Positions 24,578 through 32,808 of a stretch of DNA of 64,000 bases are shown here, piece by piece. The position numbers were made by a program, and so were the translations under genes. Source of the stretch: Marinobacter sediminum (lineage in GTDB: Bacteria > Pseudomonadota > Gammaproteobacteria > Pseudomonadales > Oleiphilaceae); assembly GCF_023657445.1 (NCBI RefSeq), contig NZ_JAGTWY010000001.1, positions 1,674,001-1,738,000 of the forward strand. The letters run 5' to 3'. Each line of letters begins with the position of its first letter. Position 1 is the stretch's first letter. Below the pieces are notes generated by a model, which ran no database searches, had not been told where the DNA came from, and was given only the letters and a program-made list of their open reading frames with translations.

Positions 24578-24660
24578 AGCTAACGCTTGCAGCATGCGCG
24601 CCCATGGAATGGAGCCAAAGGCGCAATGTAATGGGCGTCGCCGTGCCTGCACTGGTTAGG
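24578..24660 (-). repeat. attC site of the first (lipoprotein) cassette
   Basis: Core sites AGCTAAC and GTTAGGG; interior almost identical to the attC at 17335-17418 (GCAGCATGCGCGCCCATGGA, AATGGGCGTCGCCGTGCC). Confidence 0.9.
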
Positions 24661-25081
24661 GCGCGGTTGAACAAAGTGCCACCACTTTTTTGAGTTTAAT
24701 ATTGCGAAAAACAGTATCCGTTTGGGTGACCGAACTCTGTATTGTAGCGCCTGGAAGACTGCTCCCACCGTTTGAAGATGTCCCGATAGTCTGAACGCCA
24801 ACAGGTATTAGTACACTCATTCCAACTTGACGCTCGTATTCGGTCACCGATTTCACCTTAACAGATGGTGCCGTCGCGGTCGGACCGAGTGCGTCATTAC
24901 AAACTTCAGAAATGTGAGAGAGTATTTTCTCTGTACTAATATCTGCTTCATCCACATAAGTGACCTGAATTCCAGCTGGTAGAGGCTCGGTGTGATAACC
25001 AAGCACACCATCGTATGACCTTGGCCCCGATGCACAACCGGAAAGAAAAAGCGTGGCGGCCATAAAGTGATGAATTTTCAT
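24656..25081 (-). CDS. small lipoprotein, first cassette after the platform
   Basis: A 141-residue protein with a lipoprotein signal peptide: M-K-I-H-H-F-M-A-A-T-L-F-L-S-G-C, lipobox L-S-G-C with Cys16. The mature part includes K-V-K-S-V-T-E-Y-E-R-Q-V-G-M and a Ser/Gly-rich stretch (T-S-S-N-G-G-S-S). The family is not recognised. It should be attached to the inner leaflet of the outer membrane. As the cassette nearest the platform it would be expressed best from any Pc promoter and was presumably the last cassette captured. Confidence 0.75.
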   Translation of the reverse strand: MKIHHFMAATLFLSGCASGPRSYDGVLGYHTEPLPAGIQVTYVDEADISTEKILSHISEVCNDALGPTATAPSVKVKSVTEYERQVGMSVLIPVGVQTIGTSSNGGSSLPGATIQSSVTQTDTVFRNIKLKKVVALCSTAP

Positions 25082-25106
25082 TCTAATTCCATTCAGTAAA
25101 ACGTGT

Positions 25107-25113
25107 TCCTAAC
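25107..25113 (-). other. attI / first-cassette recombination core
   Basis: GTTAGGA on the minus strand stands between the first cassette gene and the platform, the position expected for the attI x attC crossover. It is the same core as that of the half-site at 1486. Confidence 0.5.
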
Positions 25114-25120
25114 AGCTAAT

Positions 25121-25140
25121 TATACGAACGCGTTCGTATA
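25121..25140. promoter_or_regulatory. perfect 20-base palindrome TATACGAACGCGTTCGTATA
   Basis: A perfect inverted repeat, 8 bases from the array junction, of the size bound by a dimeric repressor. A half copy (CGTTCGTA) follows at 25146-25153. It could be a regulator operator over the cassette promoter or an unusual integrase-binding element. It is not a standard LexA box. Confidence 0.65.
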
Positions 25141-25365
25141 TCATCCGTTCGTAAAAGTCCGGTCAAACTTCCGCGAACAGGGGCCAAATTCTTCAGTAAA
25201 AAGAGCATCTTGAGCACCCGTTACCACGGCTACCGCCGGAGTTATCGCCCGTTCCTGAGCCACTCCTGCTCCTAGCCATGGGCGTATAACTTCGCCCTTC
25301 GTATTCCAACTTTCAACCCTATCAGATAGTTACCTTCATTTCTCATGTGATGCCTTGGAGTTTTG

Positions 25366-25381
25366 CGAACGCGTTCGTATA
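25366..25381. promoter_or_regulatory. second copy of the palindromic motif (CGAACGCGTTCG core)
   Basis: The 12-base palindromic core and the right arm (TATA) of the site at 25121-25140 recur here; the left arm has diverged. It lies about 85 bases before the intI start, so the two copies flank the presumed attI with centres 241 bases apart. Confidence 0.6.
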
Positions 25382-25426
25382 ACTCCGCCAAACATCAGCT
25401 CCTTGACGTTGGCTCACACTAATATG

Positions 25427-25442
25427 CTGTATATGAAAATAG
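25427..25442 (+). promoter_or_regulatory. degenerate LexA (SOS) box before intI
   Basis: CTGT-N8-ATAG, with AT-rich spacing, differs from the CTGT-N8-ACAG consensus in one base of the right half. It ends 19 bases before the intI ATG. Integrase genes are commonly LexA-controlled, so this fits family knowledge. Confidence 0.55.
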
Positions 25443-25461
25443 TGTTTAAGGATGACTGGAT

Positions 25462-25650
25462 ATGGATTTACCACCCCGATACCTGCGCAACAACCCGTTT
25501 TTGGACAAGGTTCGGAGTTTTTTACGTCTGCGAGGCATGGCGTATAAAACGGAGAAAACCTATCTGTTCTGGATCAAACGGTTTATCCGCTTCCATAGCC
25601 TCCGGCATCAGGCGGCCGGCGTACGCAGTCCTGTCGATGAGGGGTTCTAG
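25462..25650 (+). pseudogene. intI: integron integrase remnant with internal in-frame deletion
   Basis: A 62-codon open frame. Residues 1-45 (with Y-L-R-N-N-P-F-L-D-K-V-R then G-M-A-Y-K-T-E-K-T-Y, then W-I-K-R-F-I-R-F-H) are the N-terminal core-binding region of IntI. Residues 51-62 (A-A-G-V-R-S-P-V-D-E-G-F) match the extreme C-terminus of IntI, which normally reads G-x-G-V-R-S-P-L-D. About 250 residues between them are gone, including the catalytic R-H-R-Y tetrad and the IntI-specific insert. It is divergent from the cassettes, as intI should be. Confidence 0.8.
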
Positions 25651-25697
25651 GCCTCCGGAGGGAACGCGGCGGAAGCAGGGTTCCGCCACAATCAGGG

Positions 25698-26045
25698 TTA
25701 TTGCATATCGTTGAAGGCAGCGTCTGTTCTTGCTGCCAGGATGAAATCATTTTTGTGCAGGCCACCAATTTCGTGGCTCCACCAGCTTACCGCGACTCTT
25801 CCGTACTCCAGGACAACCACGGGATGATGGTCTTCGGCTTCAGCCAGGTCGCCAATCTTGTTGGTTAATTCCAGAGCCTTAACAAAGTTTTTGAGTTTGT
25901 AGACCTTATGAAGCCGCTCTTCTCCGTCAATGTCGAGAATTTCCCAGTCCGGAACGTCTTTGTGCAGCTGCTGTTTTTCTTCCTCGGTCGCTTTGGGGGC
26001 GTTTGGGCTGCAGGCTTCACAGCTGTGTGCTTTCAGGTCACTCAT
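25698..26045 (-). CDS. phhB: pterin-4a-carbinolamine dehydratase
   Basis: A 115-residue protein of the PCD/DCoH family, which dehydrates 4a-hydroxytetrahydrobiopterin in pterin recycling. The active-site signature is recognisable: A-E-D-H-H-P-V-V (the two histidines) near residues 72-79, followed by V-S-W-W-S-H-E-I-G-G-L-H at about 87-98 with the third histidine. The N-terminal E-A-C-S segment is usual for this group. The ATG at 26045 gives the standard length. It borders the integron platform and is divergent from the imuA operon. Confidence 0.92.
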   Translation of the reverse strand: MSDLKAHSCEACSPNAPKATEEEKQQLHKDVPDWEILDIDGEERLHKVYKLKNFVKALELTNKIGDLAEAEDHHPVVVLEYGRVAVSWWSHEIGGLHKNDFILAARTDAAFNDMQ

Positions 26046-26138
26046 TTCAACCTCCATGGTTGATGGCTGTACTACAAGCGTGGGTTGTGCCCTTCGCTTT
26101 ATCAACCCTTCCCTTGAAATCCGGCCGCTTTCAGAATA

Positions 26139-26154
26139 CTGTATATTTAAACAG
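26139..26154 (+). promoter_or_regulatory. LexA (SOS) box controlling imuA-imuB-dnaE2
   Basis: CTGT-ATATTTAA-ACAG, embedded in TACTGT...ACAGTA, matches the gammaproteobacterial LexA consensus. It ends 18 bases before the imuA ATG at 26173. Confidence 0.9.
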
Positions 26155-26172
26155 TACTTTGAGAGTCTTCCC

Positions 26173-26862
26173 ATGAGCGAGCTTCTGAACACGCTGATGC
26201 AGGATGCCCGCGTCTGGCAGGGGCACCGGCACGTACAAACTACTCAGCCGGCAGAACCAACCGGCTACCAGGTCCTGGATAACCAGCTCGGCGGCCTTGG
26301 CTGGCCCCGGGGTGCCCTGAGTGAATGCCTGCTGGACACACCCGGCATTGGCGAACTGCATCTGCTGCTGCCATTGATGCAACGGCTGTCCCATAACGGC
26401 AAAACCGTGTTCTGGCTGAACCCGCCACACACTCCCTACGCCCCTGCCCTGGCACGGGAAGGCGTGAATCTTGATCAGGTGGTCATGGTCCACACCGAAG
26501 ACGAAGGCGATTTCCTGTGGACGCTGGAAAACTGCCTTCGTTCACCGGTAACAGGACTGGTGATGGCCTGGCCAGGAAAGCTGGCCTCCCGGGAAGTCCG
26601 GCGTTTGCAGCTGGCCGCAGAGGCCGGCAGCAATGTGTGCGTGTTGTTCCGTGAGCGCCGCTACGCCGGGCAGAATTCCCCGGCCGCCCTTCGCCTTGAA
26701 CTGGAACCCGGAGACCAGCAGGACCTGAAAGTGAATGTGGTGAAGCGCCGCGGCAGTTGGCCCGGTCAGCGTTGTTCGCTGGCCATGGCCCACCGGGCGG
26801 ACCTGTCCTTCCGTGAGGCGCCCCGTGTGGTCCAGGGCCCCTGGCCTGACTCAGCCCGGTAG
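26173..26862 (+). CDS. imuA: mutasome accessory protein ImuA
   Basis: A 229-residue RecA/SulA-like protein that works with ImuB and DnaE2 in damage-induced translesion synthesis. The segment G-Y-Q-V-L-D-N-Q-L-G-G-L-G-W-P-R-G-A-L near residues 31-50 and P-G-I-G-E-L-H-L-L-L-P after it match ImuA proteins; a standard Walker A is lacking. It is first in an SOS operon, 7 bases before the imuB ATG. The start at 26173 has the SOS box upstream. Confidence 0.9.
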   Translation: MSELLNTLMQDARVWQGHRHVQTTQPAEPTGYQVLDNQLGGLGWPRGALSECLLDTPGIGELHLLLPLMQRLSHNGKTVFWLNPPHTPYAPALAREGVNLDQVVMVHTEDEGDFLWTLENCLRSPVTGLVMAWPGKLASREVRRLQLAAEAGSNVCVLFRERRYAGQNSPAALRLELEPGDQQDLKVNVVKRRGSWPGQRCSLAMAHRADLSFREAPRVVQGPWPDSAR

Positions 26863-26869
26863 TTCCGCC

Positions 26870-28288
26870 ATGCTCTGGTTGTACCTGCACTTCCCTCACC
26901 TGTTACTGGACCATATCCGTCGCTCACGCGAGGGTACAGACGCGCTCGTCATCGTGGAGGGTTCCGGCCAGAAGGTCATTCAGGCCTGCCCGGAAGCCCG
27001 GGACCTGGGCGTGCATGCCGGTATGCGCCTGAAAACCGCCATCAGCCTGGCACCGGAGCTTGGTATGGTGCGGGCGGATCACCAGCAGGAAGCCCGGATT
27101 CTGGAAGATCAGGCCCGCTGGCTCTACCGCTACGCGGCTCACATTGTGCTGGCACCACCGGATGGCCTGCTGGCTGAAATCGGGAGTTTGCAACGGTTGT
27201 ACGGTGGCCTTCCGGCCGTCTGGCAGACGGTGGAGCAGGCACTGGATGAGCGCCAGCTGACAGCCTGGCCAGGCATTGGCCAAACACCACTGGCGGCCCG
27301 CCTGATCGCCCGGGCCGGTAAGGGTGAGTGCACGTCTGACCAGGGGCATATTCTTCGAACCCTTGGCAGGATGCCCCTGCCAGCTGCGGAGTTTGATTCC
27401 CGTACCTGTACCCGTTTGCAACGGCTGGGGCTGAACACCCTGGGGGAGGTTTTTGATTTGCCGGCGGCAGAGCTCGCCCGCCGGCTGTCTCCGGAAACCC
27501 TGGCTCATGTGCAGAAAATTCAGGGCGCCCGGCCAGACCCCCAATCCCCCTGGCAGCCCCCGCACCACTTCCGGCAAGAGGCCGACTTTGTCCAGGAAAT
27601 TGAACAGTCGCAGGGGTTGCTGTTTCCGCTGCAGCGCATCCTGTCAGAGCTGGAAGAGGATCTGTGCTGGCGTCAGCAGGATACCGACAGCCTGTTGCTG
27701 GTCCTTCATCACCGGCATGAAGAACCTACCCGCCTGCGCATCCGCACCTCGGGCCCGGAGCATCGGGCGGAAGCTTTTCTGAACCTGATCCGCCTGCGGT
27801 TTGAGCAGCAGCCTCTGCGGGCACCGGTCATATCGCTTCTGCTGTCCGTAAAACGCTTTCTGGGGCGGGAAGCTGCGGCCGGGCAGGATCTGCTGGGTGA
27901 AACACAGGATCTGAACGAGGCCTGGCATACCCTGATGAGCCGGCTGCAGGCCCGGCTTGGCGAGAACGCCCTGAAGCAGCTGACACCCCAGGCGGATCAC
28001 CGTCCGGAACAGGCCTGGAGCGCCTCTGAAATCCAGCGCAATACCCGGCCAGCGGCCACGGATAACCATCTTCTGCCACGCCGCCCCCTTTGGCTGCTGC
28101 AAGGGGCCCAACCGCTCACAGAGGCCCCGAGGGTCTGGTTTTCCGGCCCGGAACGGATCAGCGGTGGCTGGTGGGACGGCCAGCGGGTACACCGGGACTA
28201 TTACATAGCCCAACTGAACAATGGTCAGCTGGCCTGGGTGTTTCGGGATGTGCGGGATGGCTGGTTCGTGCATGGCTGGTTTGGCTGA
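26870..28288 (+). CDS. imuB: Y-family polymerase-like mutasome protein ImuB
   Basis: A 472-residue protein of the Y-family DNA polymerase fold. It opens with M-L-W-L-Y-L-H-F-P-H, where active Y-family enzymes have acidic metal-binding residues in strand one; their loss is typical of ImuB, which is a non-catalytic hub binding the sliding clamp, ImuA and DnaE2. A helix-hairpin-like thumb (L-G-L-N-T-L-G-E-V-F-D-L-P) is visible near 190. Its stop overlaps the dnaE2 start in TGATG, so translation is coupled. Confidence 0.92.
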   Translation: MLWLYLHFPHLLLDHIRRSREGTDALVIVEGSGQKVIQACPEARDLGVHAGMRLKTAISLAPELGMVRADHQQEARILEDQARWLYRYAAHIVLAPPDGLLAEIGSLQRLYGGLPAVWQTVEQALDERQLTAWPGIGQTPLAARLIARAGKGECTSDQGHILRTLGRMPLPAAEFDSRTCTRLQRLGLNTLGEVFDLPAAELARRLSPETLAHVQKIQGARPDPQSPWQPPHHFRQEADFVQEIEQSQGLLFPLQRILSELEEDLCWRQQDTDSLLLVLHHRHEEPTRLRIRTSGPEHRAEAFLNLIRLRFEQQPLRAPVISLLLSVKRFLGREAAAGQDLLGETQDLNEAWHTLMSRLQARLGENALKQLTPQADHRPEQAWSASEIQRNTRPAATDNHLLPRRPLWLLQGAQPLTEAPRVWFSGPERISGGWWDGQRVHRDYYIAQLNNGQLAWVFRDVRDGWFVHGWFG

Positions 28289-31200
28289 TGAGTGAGCCTA
28301 CCTACGCCGAGCTGTTCTGCTTCAGCAACTTCACCTTCCTGACCGGCGCATCCCACCCCCAGGAACTGGCGGAGCGGGCTGCGGAGCTGGGGTATGCCGC
28401 CCTGGCCATCACCGATGCCTGTTCCGTGGCTGGCATCCCCCGCGCCTGGGCGGCATTGAAGGAAAGCCCGGTGAAACTGATTACCGGCAGCTGGTTCGAG
28501 CTGCACGATACGCCGCCCGGCGCCAGTACTCCCCGGTTTATCCTTCTGGCCCGTACCCGAAAAGGCTATGGCCAGCTTTGCCAGCTGATTACCACCGGCC
28601 GCCGCCGGGCAGAAAAGGGCCAGTACCAGTTGTTCTACCAGGACGCAGAAACCCATGCCCTGGAGGATTGCCTGTGCCTCTGGTTGCCCCCCTCACCCGC
28701 GCAGGCCAACGCCGATCAGGCCCTGGCCTGCGGCGAGTGGCTGCTCCGGTTATTTGAGCACCGCCTCTGGATTGCCGCCGCACGCACGCTGGAGTCCGGC
28801 GAGGAACAACAACTGGCCCGCGCCCGCTGGCTGGCCGGCCAGTTGCGCTGCCCGATTACAGCCACCGGTGAAGTGCACATGCACAGCCGGGAGCGCCAGC
28901 CCCTGCAGGACGTACTCACTGCCCTGCGCAATCACACCAGCCTGGAAAACGCCGGCCATTGCCTGTTCCAGAATGGTGAACGCTACCTCAGGCCTCTGCC
29001 GGTACTGCAACGCCTGTTTCCGGGAGCCTGGCTGCAGGAGTCCCTTCGGATTGCTGAGCAGTGCACTTTTGAGCCCGGCAGCCTGCGTTATGAATACCCT
29101 CCGGATCTGGTACCGGAGACCGAAACCCCGGCCGCCTACCTGAAGCGACTGACTCGCGAAGGCGAGCGTCGACGTTTTCCGGATGGCACCCCGCTGACTG
29201 TTCAGGCCCTGATCCGCAAGGAGCTGGGACTGATCTCGGAGATGAAGTACGAGCACTACTTCCTCACCATTCACGACATCGTTGCCTTTGCCCGCAGCCA
29301 GGGCATCCTCTGCCAGGGCCGGGGTTCAGCCGCCAACTCCGCCGTGTGTTACTGCCTGGGTATCACCGAGGTAAATCCGGCGCGGGTGGAACTCCTGTTC
29401 GAACGGTTCATCTCCAAAGATCGCAATGAACCGCCCGATATCGACGTGGATTTTGAGCACGAGCGCAGGGAAGAAGTCATCCAGTACATCTACCAGCGCT
29501 ACAGTCGGGAGCGGGCCGCGCTGGCCGCAACGGTTATTCGCTACCGCCCCCGAAGCGCCATCCGTGATGTCGGCAAGGCACTGGGGTTCGATCCGGCGCT
29601 GGTGGAGCAGTTGCTGGAGGGCATCGACTGGCGGGACAAAGCCACCGGTTGGCGCCAGCAAGTGCTCGACAAGCGCCTGACCCGGAACCCGAACGTCGCC
29701 GACCAGTTCTTTACTCTGGTGAATACCCTGCTTGGTTTCCCTCGCCACCTTTCCCAGCATGTGGGCGGTTTCGTCATCAGCTCTGGTCCGCTGGCCGAAC
29801 TGGTGCCGGTGGAAAATGCCGCCATGGCGGACCGTACTGTTATTCAGTGGGATAAAGACGATCTGGAAAGCCTGGGGTTGATGAAGGTCGACGTCCTGGC
29901 CCTGGGCATGCTGTCCGCCATCCGCAAAGCCCTGGACCTGATCAGCGAAGAAAAGGGCCAGACGTTCCGGATGCAGGACATTCCCCAGGAAGACCGCGCC
30001 ACCTACGCCATGTTGCAGAAAGGCGACAGCATCGGGGTATTCCAGGTGGAATCCCGGGCCCAGATCAACATGCTGCCCCGGCTGAAACCGGAAACCTATT
30101 ACGATCTGGTGATCGAAGTCGCCATCGTGCGGCCCGGCCCCATACAGGGCGACATGGTGCACCCTTACCTGCGGCGCAAACACGGTCTGGAGCCGGTGGA
30201 TTACCCCAACGATGCCATCCGCAAGGTGCTGGAGCGCACCCTGGGCGTACCCATCTTCCAGGAGCAGGTGATCAAACTCGCCATGGTTGCGGCTGGCTTC
30301 TCCGCCGGAGAGGCAGACCAGCTCCGCCGGGCCATGGCCGCCTGGAAATCCCACGGCGATCTGACCCCGTTCCGGGAAAAGCTGGTCACCGGCATGCTTG
30401 AACGCGGCCACGACGCTGACTTTGCCGAGCGGCTTTACCAGCAGATTTGTGGTTTTGGCGGCTATGGCTTTCCGGAATCCCACGCCGCCAGCTTTGCACT
30501 GCTGGTCTATGTTTCCGCCTGGATCAAATACCATCATCCGGCCGCCTTCTACTGCGCCCTGCTCAATAGCCAGCCCATGGGGTTCTACTCGCCATCCCAA
30601 CTGGTCCAGGATGCACGCCGTCACAGCGTTAGCGTACTGCCGCCAGACGTCAATCACAGCCAGTGGGACCATACCCTCGAAGGCCCCGACCGCCATTTGC
30701 GACTGGGGCTGAGACTCATACAGGGGTTGTCCGCCAAAGGCGCTGAACGGCTCGAGCAACAACGCCCACAACAAGGCTACCGCTCCGCCAGCGAACTGCG
30801 CCGCCTGGCCGGCCTGAACCAGCGGGACATGGAACTTCTGGCCGGCGCCAATGCCATGCCCGCGTTCGCCGCCAATCGCCACCAGGCCTATTGGCAACTG
30901 TTGGGGCACGAACAATCCGCCGAGCTGTTCGCAGGAGAAGAGCACGAAGACTACACCCCGGAAACCTGCGAGCAGTTACCAGAGCCCACCGAAGGCCAAA
31001 ATGTATTGGCTGACTACAGCAGCCAGGGCCTGACCCTGCAACGCCATCCCCTGGCACTGCTCCGGGAACAGGGCCACCTCCAGTTCTGCCTGAGCGCCGA
31101 ACAACTCAAAACCACCAAGGCCGGCATTCCGGTTCAGGTCGCCGGCCTGGTCACCGGGCGCCAACGCCCGGGCTCCGCCTCCGGCGTCACCTTTGTGACT

Positions 31201-31407
31201 CTGGAAGACGAGACCGGAAATGTGAATGTCGTAGTCTGGCTCGAAACCGCCCGGCGGCAGCGGAAACCGTTGCTAACCGCCCGGTTATTACATGTGAAAG
31301 GCGTACTGGAAAGAGAGGGAGATATTGTTCATATCATGGCAGGCAAACTTTCGGACCTGAGCCATCTCATAAAAATGCTCCCGGTCAGCTCCCGGAATTT
31401 CCATTAA
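28288..31407 (+). CDS. dnaE2: error-prone DNA polymerase DnaE2
   Basis: A 1039-residue C-family polymerase, the catalytic part of the SOS mutasome. The N-terminal PHP domain is recognisable (Y-A-E-L-F-C-F-S-N-F-T-F-L-x-G-A-S-H-P). The C-family catalytic acids are in P-D-I-D-V-D-F near residue 385, and a C-terminal OB-fold region comes with V-A-G-L-V-T-G-R-Q-R. The start overlaps the imuB stop by one base. A hairpin terminator follows directly. Confidence 0.95.
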   Translation: MSEPTYAELFCFSNFTFLTGASHPQELAERAAELGYAALAITDACSVAGIPRAWAALKESPVKLITGSWFELHDTPPGASTPRFILLARTRKGYGQLCQLITTGRRRAEKGQYQLFYQDAETHALEDCLCLWLPPSPAQANADQALACGEWLLRLFEHRLWIAAARTLESGEEQQLARARWLAGQLRCPITATGEVHMHSRERQPLQDVLTALRNHTSLENAGHCLFQNGERYLRPLPVLQRLFPGAWLQESLRIAEQCTFEPGSLRYEYPPDLVPETETPAAYLKRLTREGERRRFPDGTPLTVQALIRKELGLISEMKYEHYFLTIHDIVAFARSQGILCQGRGSAANSAVCYCLGITEVNPARVELLFERFISKDRNEPPDIDVDFEHERREEVIQYIYQRYSRERAALAATVIRYRPRSAIRDVGKALGFDPALVEQLLEGIDWRDKATGWRQQVLDKRLTRNPNVADQFFTLVNTLLGFPRHLSQHVGGFVISSGPLAELVPVENAAMADRTVIQWDKDDLESLGLMKVDVLALGMLSAIRKALDLISEEKGQTFRMQDIPQEDRATYAMLQKGDSIGVFQVESRAQINMLPRLKPETYYDLVIEVAIVRPGPIQGDMVHPYLRRKHGLEPVDYPNDAIRKVLERTLGVPIFQEQVIKLAMVAAGFSAGEADQLRRAMAAWKSHGDLTPFREKLVTGMLERGHDADFAERLYQQICGFGGYGFPESHAASFALLVYVSAWIKYHHPAAFYCALLNSQPMGFYSPSQLVQDARRHSVSVLPPDVNHSQWDHTLEGPDRHLRLGLRLIQGLSAKGAERLEQQRPQQGYRSASELRRLAGLNQRDMELLAGANAMPAFAANRHQAYWQLLGHEQSAELFAGEEHEDYTPETCEQLPEPTEGQNVLADYSSQGLTLQRHPLALLREQGHLQFCLSAEQLKTTKAGIPVQVAGLVTGRQRPGSASGVTFVTLEDETGNVNVVVWLETARRQRKPLLTARLLHVKGVLEREGDIVHIMAGKLSDLSHLIKMLPVSSRNFH

Positions 31408-31442
31408 AAAACCCCGCCAGGCTTACACCGGGCGGGGTTTCA
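31408..31442. terminator. bidirectional terminator between dnaE2 and oadB
   Basis: A-rich run, stem AAACCCCGCC / GGCGGGGTTT with a short loop. It serves the convergent dnaE2 and oadB. Confidence 0.85.
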
Positions 31443-31459
31443 GTACAGCAGAGAGACGA

Positions 31460-32794
31460 TCAGCTAAGCAGTTTGATCATCACACCGGCAGCTACCGCAG
31501 AGCCGATAACACCAGCCACGTTCGGGCCCATGGCGTGCATCAGCAGGAAGTTCTGCGGGTTCGCTTCCAGACCAACCTTGTTGGATACCCGCGCTGCCAT
31601 CGGCACCGCAGATACACCAGCCGAGCCAATCAGCGGGTTGATCTGCTCCTTGCTCACCTTGTTCATCAGCTTCGCCATCAGAATACCGGTCGCTGTGCCA
31701 ACACCAAATGCCACAATGCCAAGGCCCAGGATGCCAAGAGTCTGGCCATCCAGGAACTTGTCTGCCATCAGCTTGGAACCAACCGACAACCCGAGGAAGA
31801 TCGTCACGATGTTGATCAGCGCGTTCTGGGCGGTATCGTTCAGACGCTCAACCACGCCACACTCACGCATCAGGTTGCCGAAAGTGAACATACCCAGCAG
31901 CGGCGCTGCATCCGGCAGGAACAAAACGACTGCAATCAACACTACCAGCGGAAAAATGATTTTTTCCTGCTTGCTGACCGGGCGCAGCTGGCTCATCTTG
32001 ATCTTGCGCTCCTCGGCCGAGGTCAACGCCTTCATAATGGGCGGCTGAATCATCGGTACCAGCGCCATGTAGGCGTAAGCAGAGACCGCAATCGCACCAA
32101 TCAGGTGAGGCGCCAGCACACTGGACACGTAAATGGACGTCGGACCATCTGCACCACCAATGATACCGATAGCCGCCGCTTCCAGGATCGTGAAATCCAG
32201 AACCCCGGTCCAATCCAACAGCGCGGCACCAATGACCGTACCGAAGATACCGAACTGTGCAGCAGCACCCAGCAGCAGGGTCTTCGGGTTGGCAAGCAGC
32301 GGCCCGAAGTCTGTCATCGCCCCTACACCCATAAAGATCAGTAGCGGACCAACCGTACTGCCGATAATGACGGAATAGAAGTTATACAGCATTCCGTTAC
32401 CGTAACCGAAGTCCTGGGCAACAGAGTTGGCCATCGCCATTTCAGAGTAGCTGGCCTCTTTCACGGCTTCCTTGAAGACTTCCTTCAGTTCGGGCGTTAC
32501 CGCCTGCCCGGCCTGGTAGGCCACATCCAGCGGCGCAGCCAGCGCAGCCAGAATCTGCGTTGCCTCATTCTTCAGAGCGAAATGGATGGCATTTTCCGCC
32601 GCAGTCAGGGCCAGGCCTGCCTCCGGAATATTCGCCAGAATGCCGCCGAACCCGATGGGTACCAGAAGCAACGGCTCAAATTTCTTGTTGATCGCAAGAT
32701 AGAGTAGCAAAAGGCCGATGGCGATCATGATCACCTGGCCGATCTCGATGTTGAACAGGCCACTACCTGTCCAGAGAGTCATTAATTTTTCCAT
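31460..32794 (-). CDS. oadB: oxaloacetate decarboxylase beta subunit (Na+ pump)
   Basis: A 444-residue integral membrane protein with about ten hydrophobic segments; it couples carboxybiotin decarboxylation to outward Na+ transport. The conserved [12 protein letters not shown] segment near the middle carries the aspartate involved in Na+ movement, and the C-terminal [14 protein letters not shown] motif is typical. It is the last gene of oadG-oadA-oadB, 14 bases after oadA. Confidence 0.95.
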   Translation of the reverse strand: MEKLMTLWTGSGLFNIEIGQVIMIAIGLLLLYLAINKKFEPLLLVPIGFGGILANIPEAGLALTAAENAIHFALKNEATQILAALAAPLDVAYQAGQAVTPELKEVFKEAVKEASYSEMAMANSVAQDFGYGNGMLYNFYSVIIGSTVGPLLIFMGVGAMTDFGPLLANPKTLLLGAAAQFGIFGTVIGAALLDWTGVLDFTILEAAAIGIIGGADGPTSIYVSSVLAPHLIGAIAVSAYAYMALVPMIQPPIMKALTSAEERKIKMSQLRPVSKQEKIIFPLVVLIAVVLFLPDAAPLLGMFTFGNLMRECGVVERLNDTAQNALINIVTIFLGLSVGSKLMADKFLDGQTLGILGLGIVAFGVGTATGILMAKLMNKVSKEQINPLIGSAGVSAVPMAARVSNKVGLEANPQNFLLMHAMGPNVAGVIGSAVAAGVMIKLLS

Positions 32795-32808
32795 GGAATG
32801 CTGGCCCT

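Larger units (their letters stand above)
25082..25461. other. presumed attI/promoter region of the integron
   Basis: No gene is seen in these 380 bases. The array junction is most likely the TCCTAAC core at 25107-25113 (GTTAGGA on the minus strand). To its right lie a perfect 20-base palindrome, a third half-copy of the same motif, a second palindrome and a degenerate LexA box before intI. The attI site and the cassette promoter Pc should be inside this stretch, but I cannot place Pc exactly. Confidence 0.55.
12152..25650 (-). mobile_element. chromosomal integron: cassette array plus defunct integrase
   Basis: Seventeen attC sites with GTTRRRY/RYYYAAC cores alternate with single genes, almost all on the minus strand. 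They read away from a divergently oriented intI remnant at 25462-25650, which is the standard integron layout with the platform on the right. The attC sites fall into several sequence groups, so the cassettes come from mixed sources. Another two-cassette piece lies at 4302-5229 and the HNH cassette extends to 11703. With the integrase deleted, any movement would need an integrase supplied from elsewhere. Confidence 0.9.

Noticed and set aside
4302..25113. Regularly spaced palindromic repeats as a possible CRISPR array
   Set aside because: The repeats are variable, separated by whole genes and carry GTTRRRY cores, so they are attC sites. No cas genes or short spacers are present.
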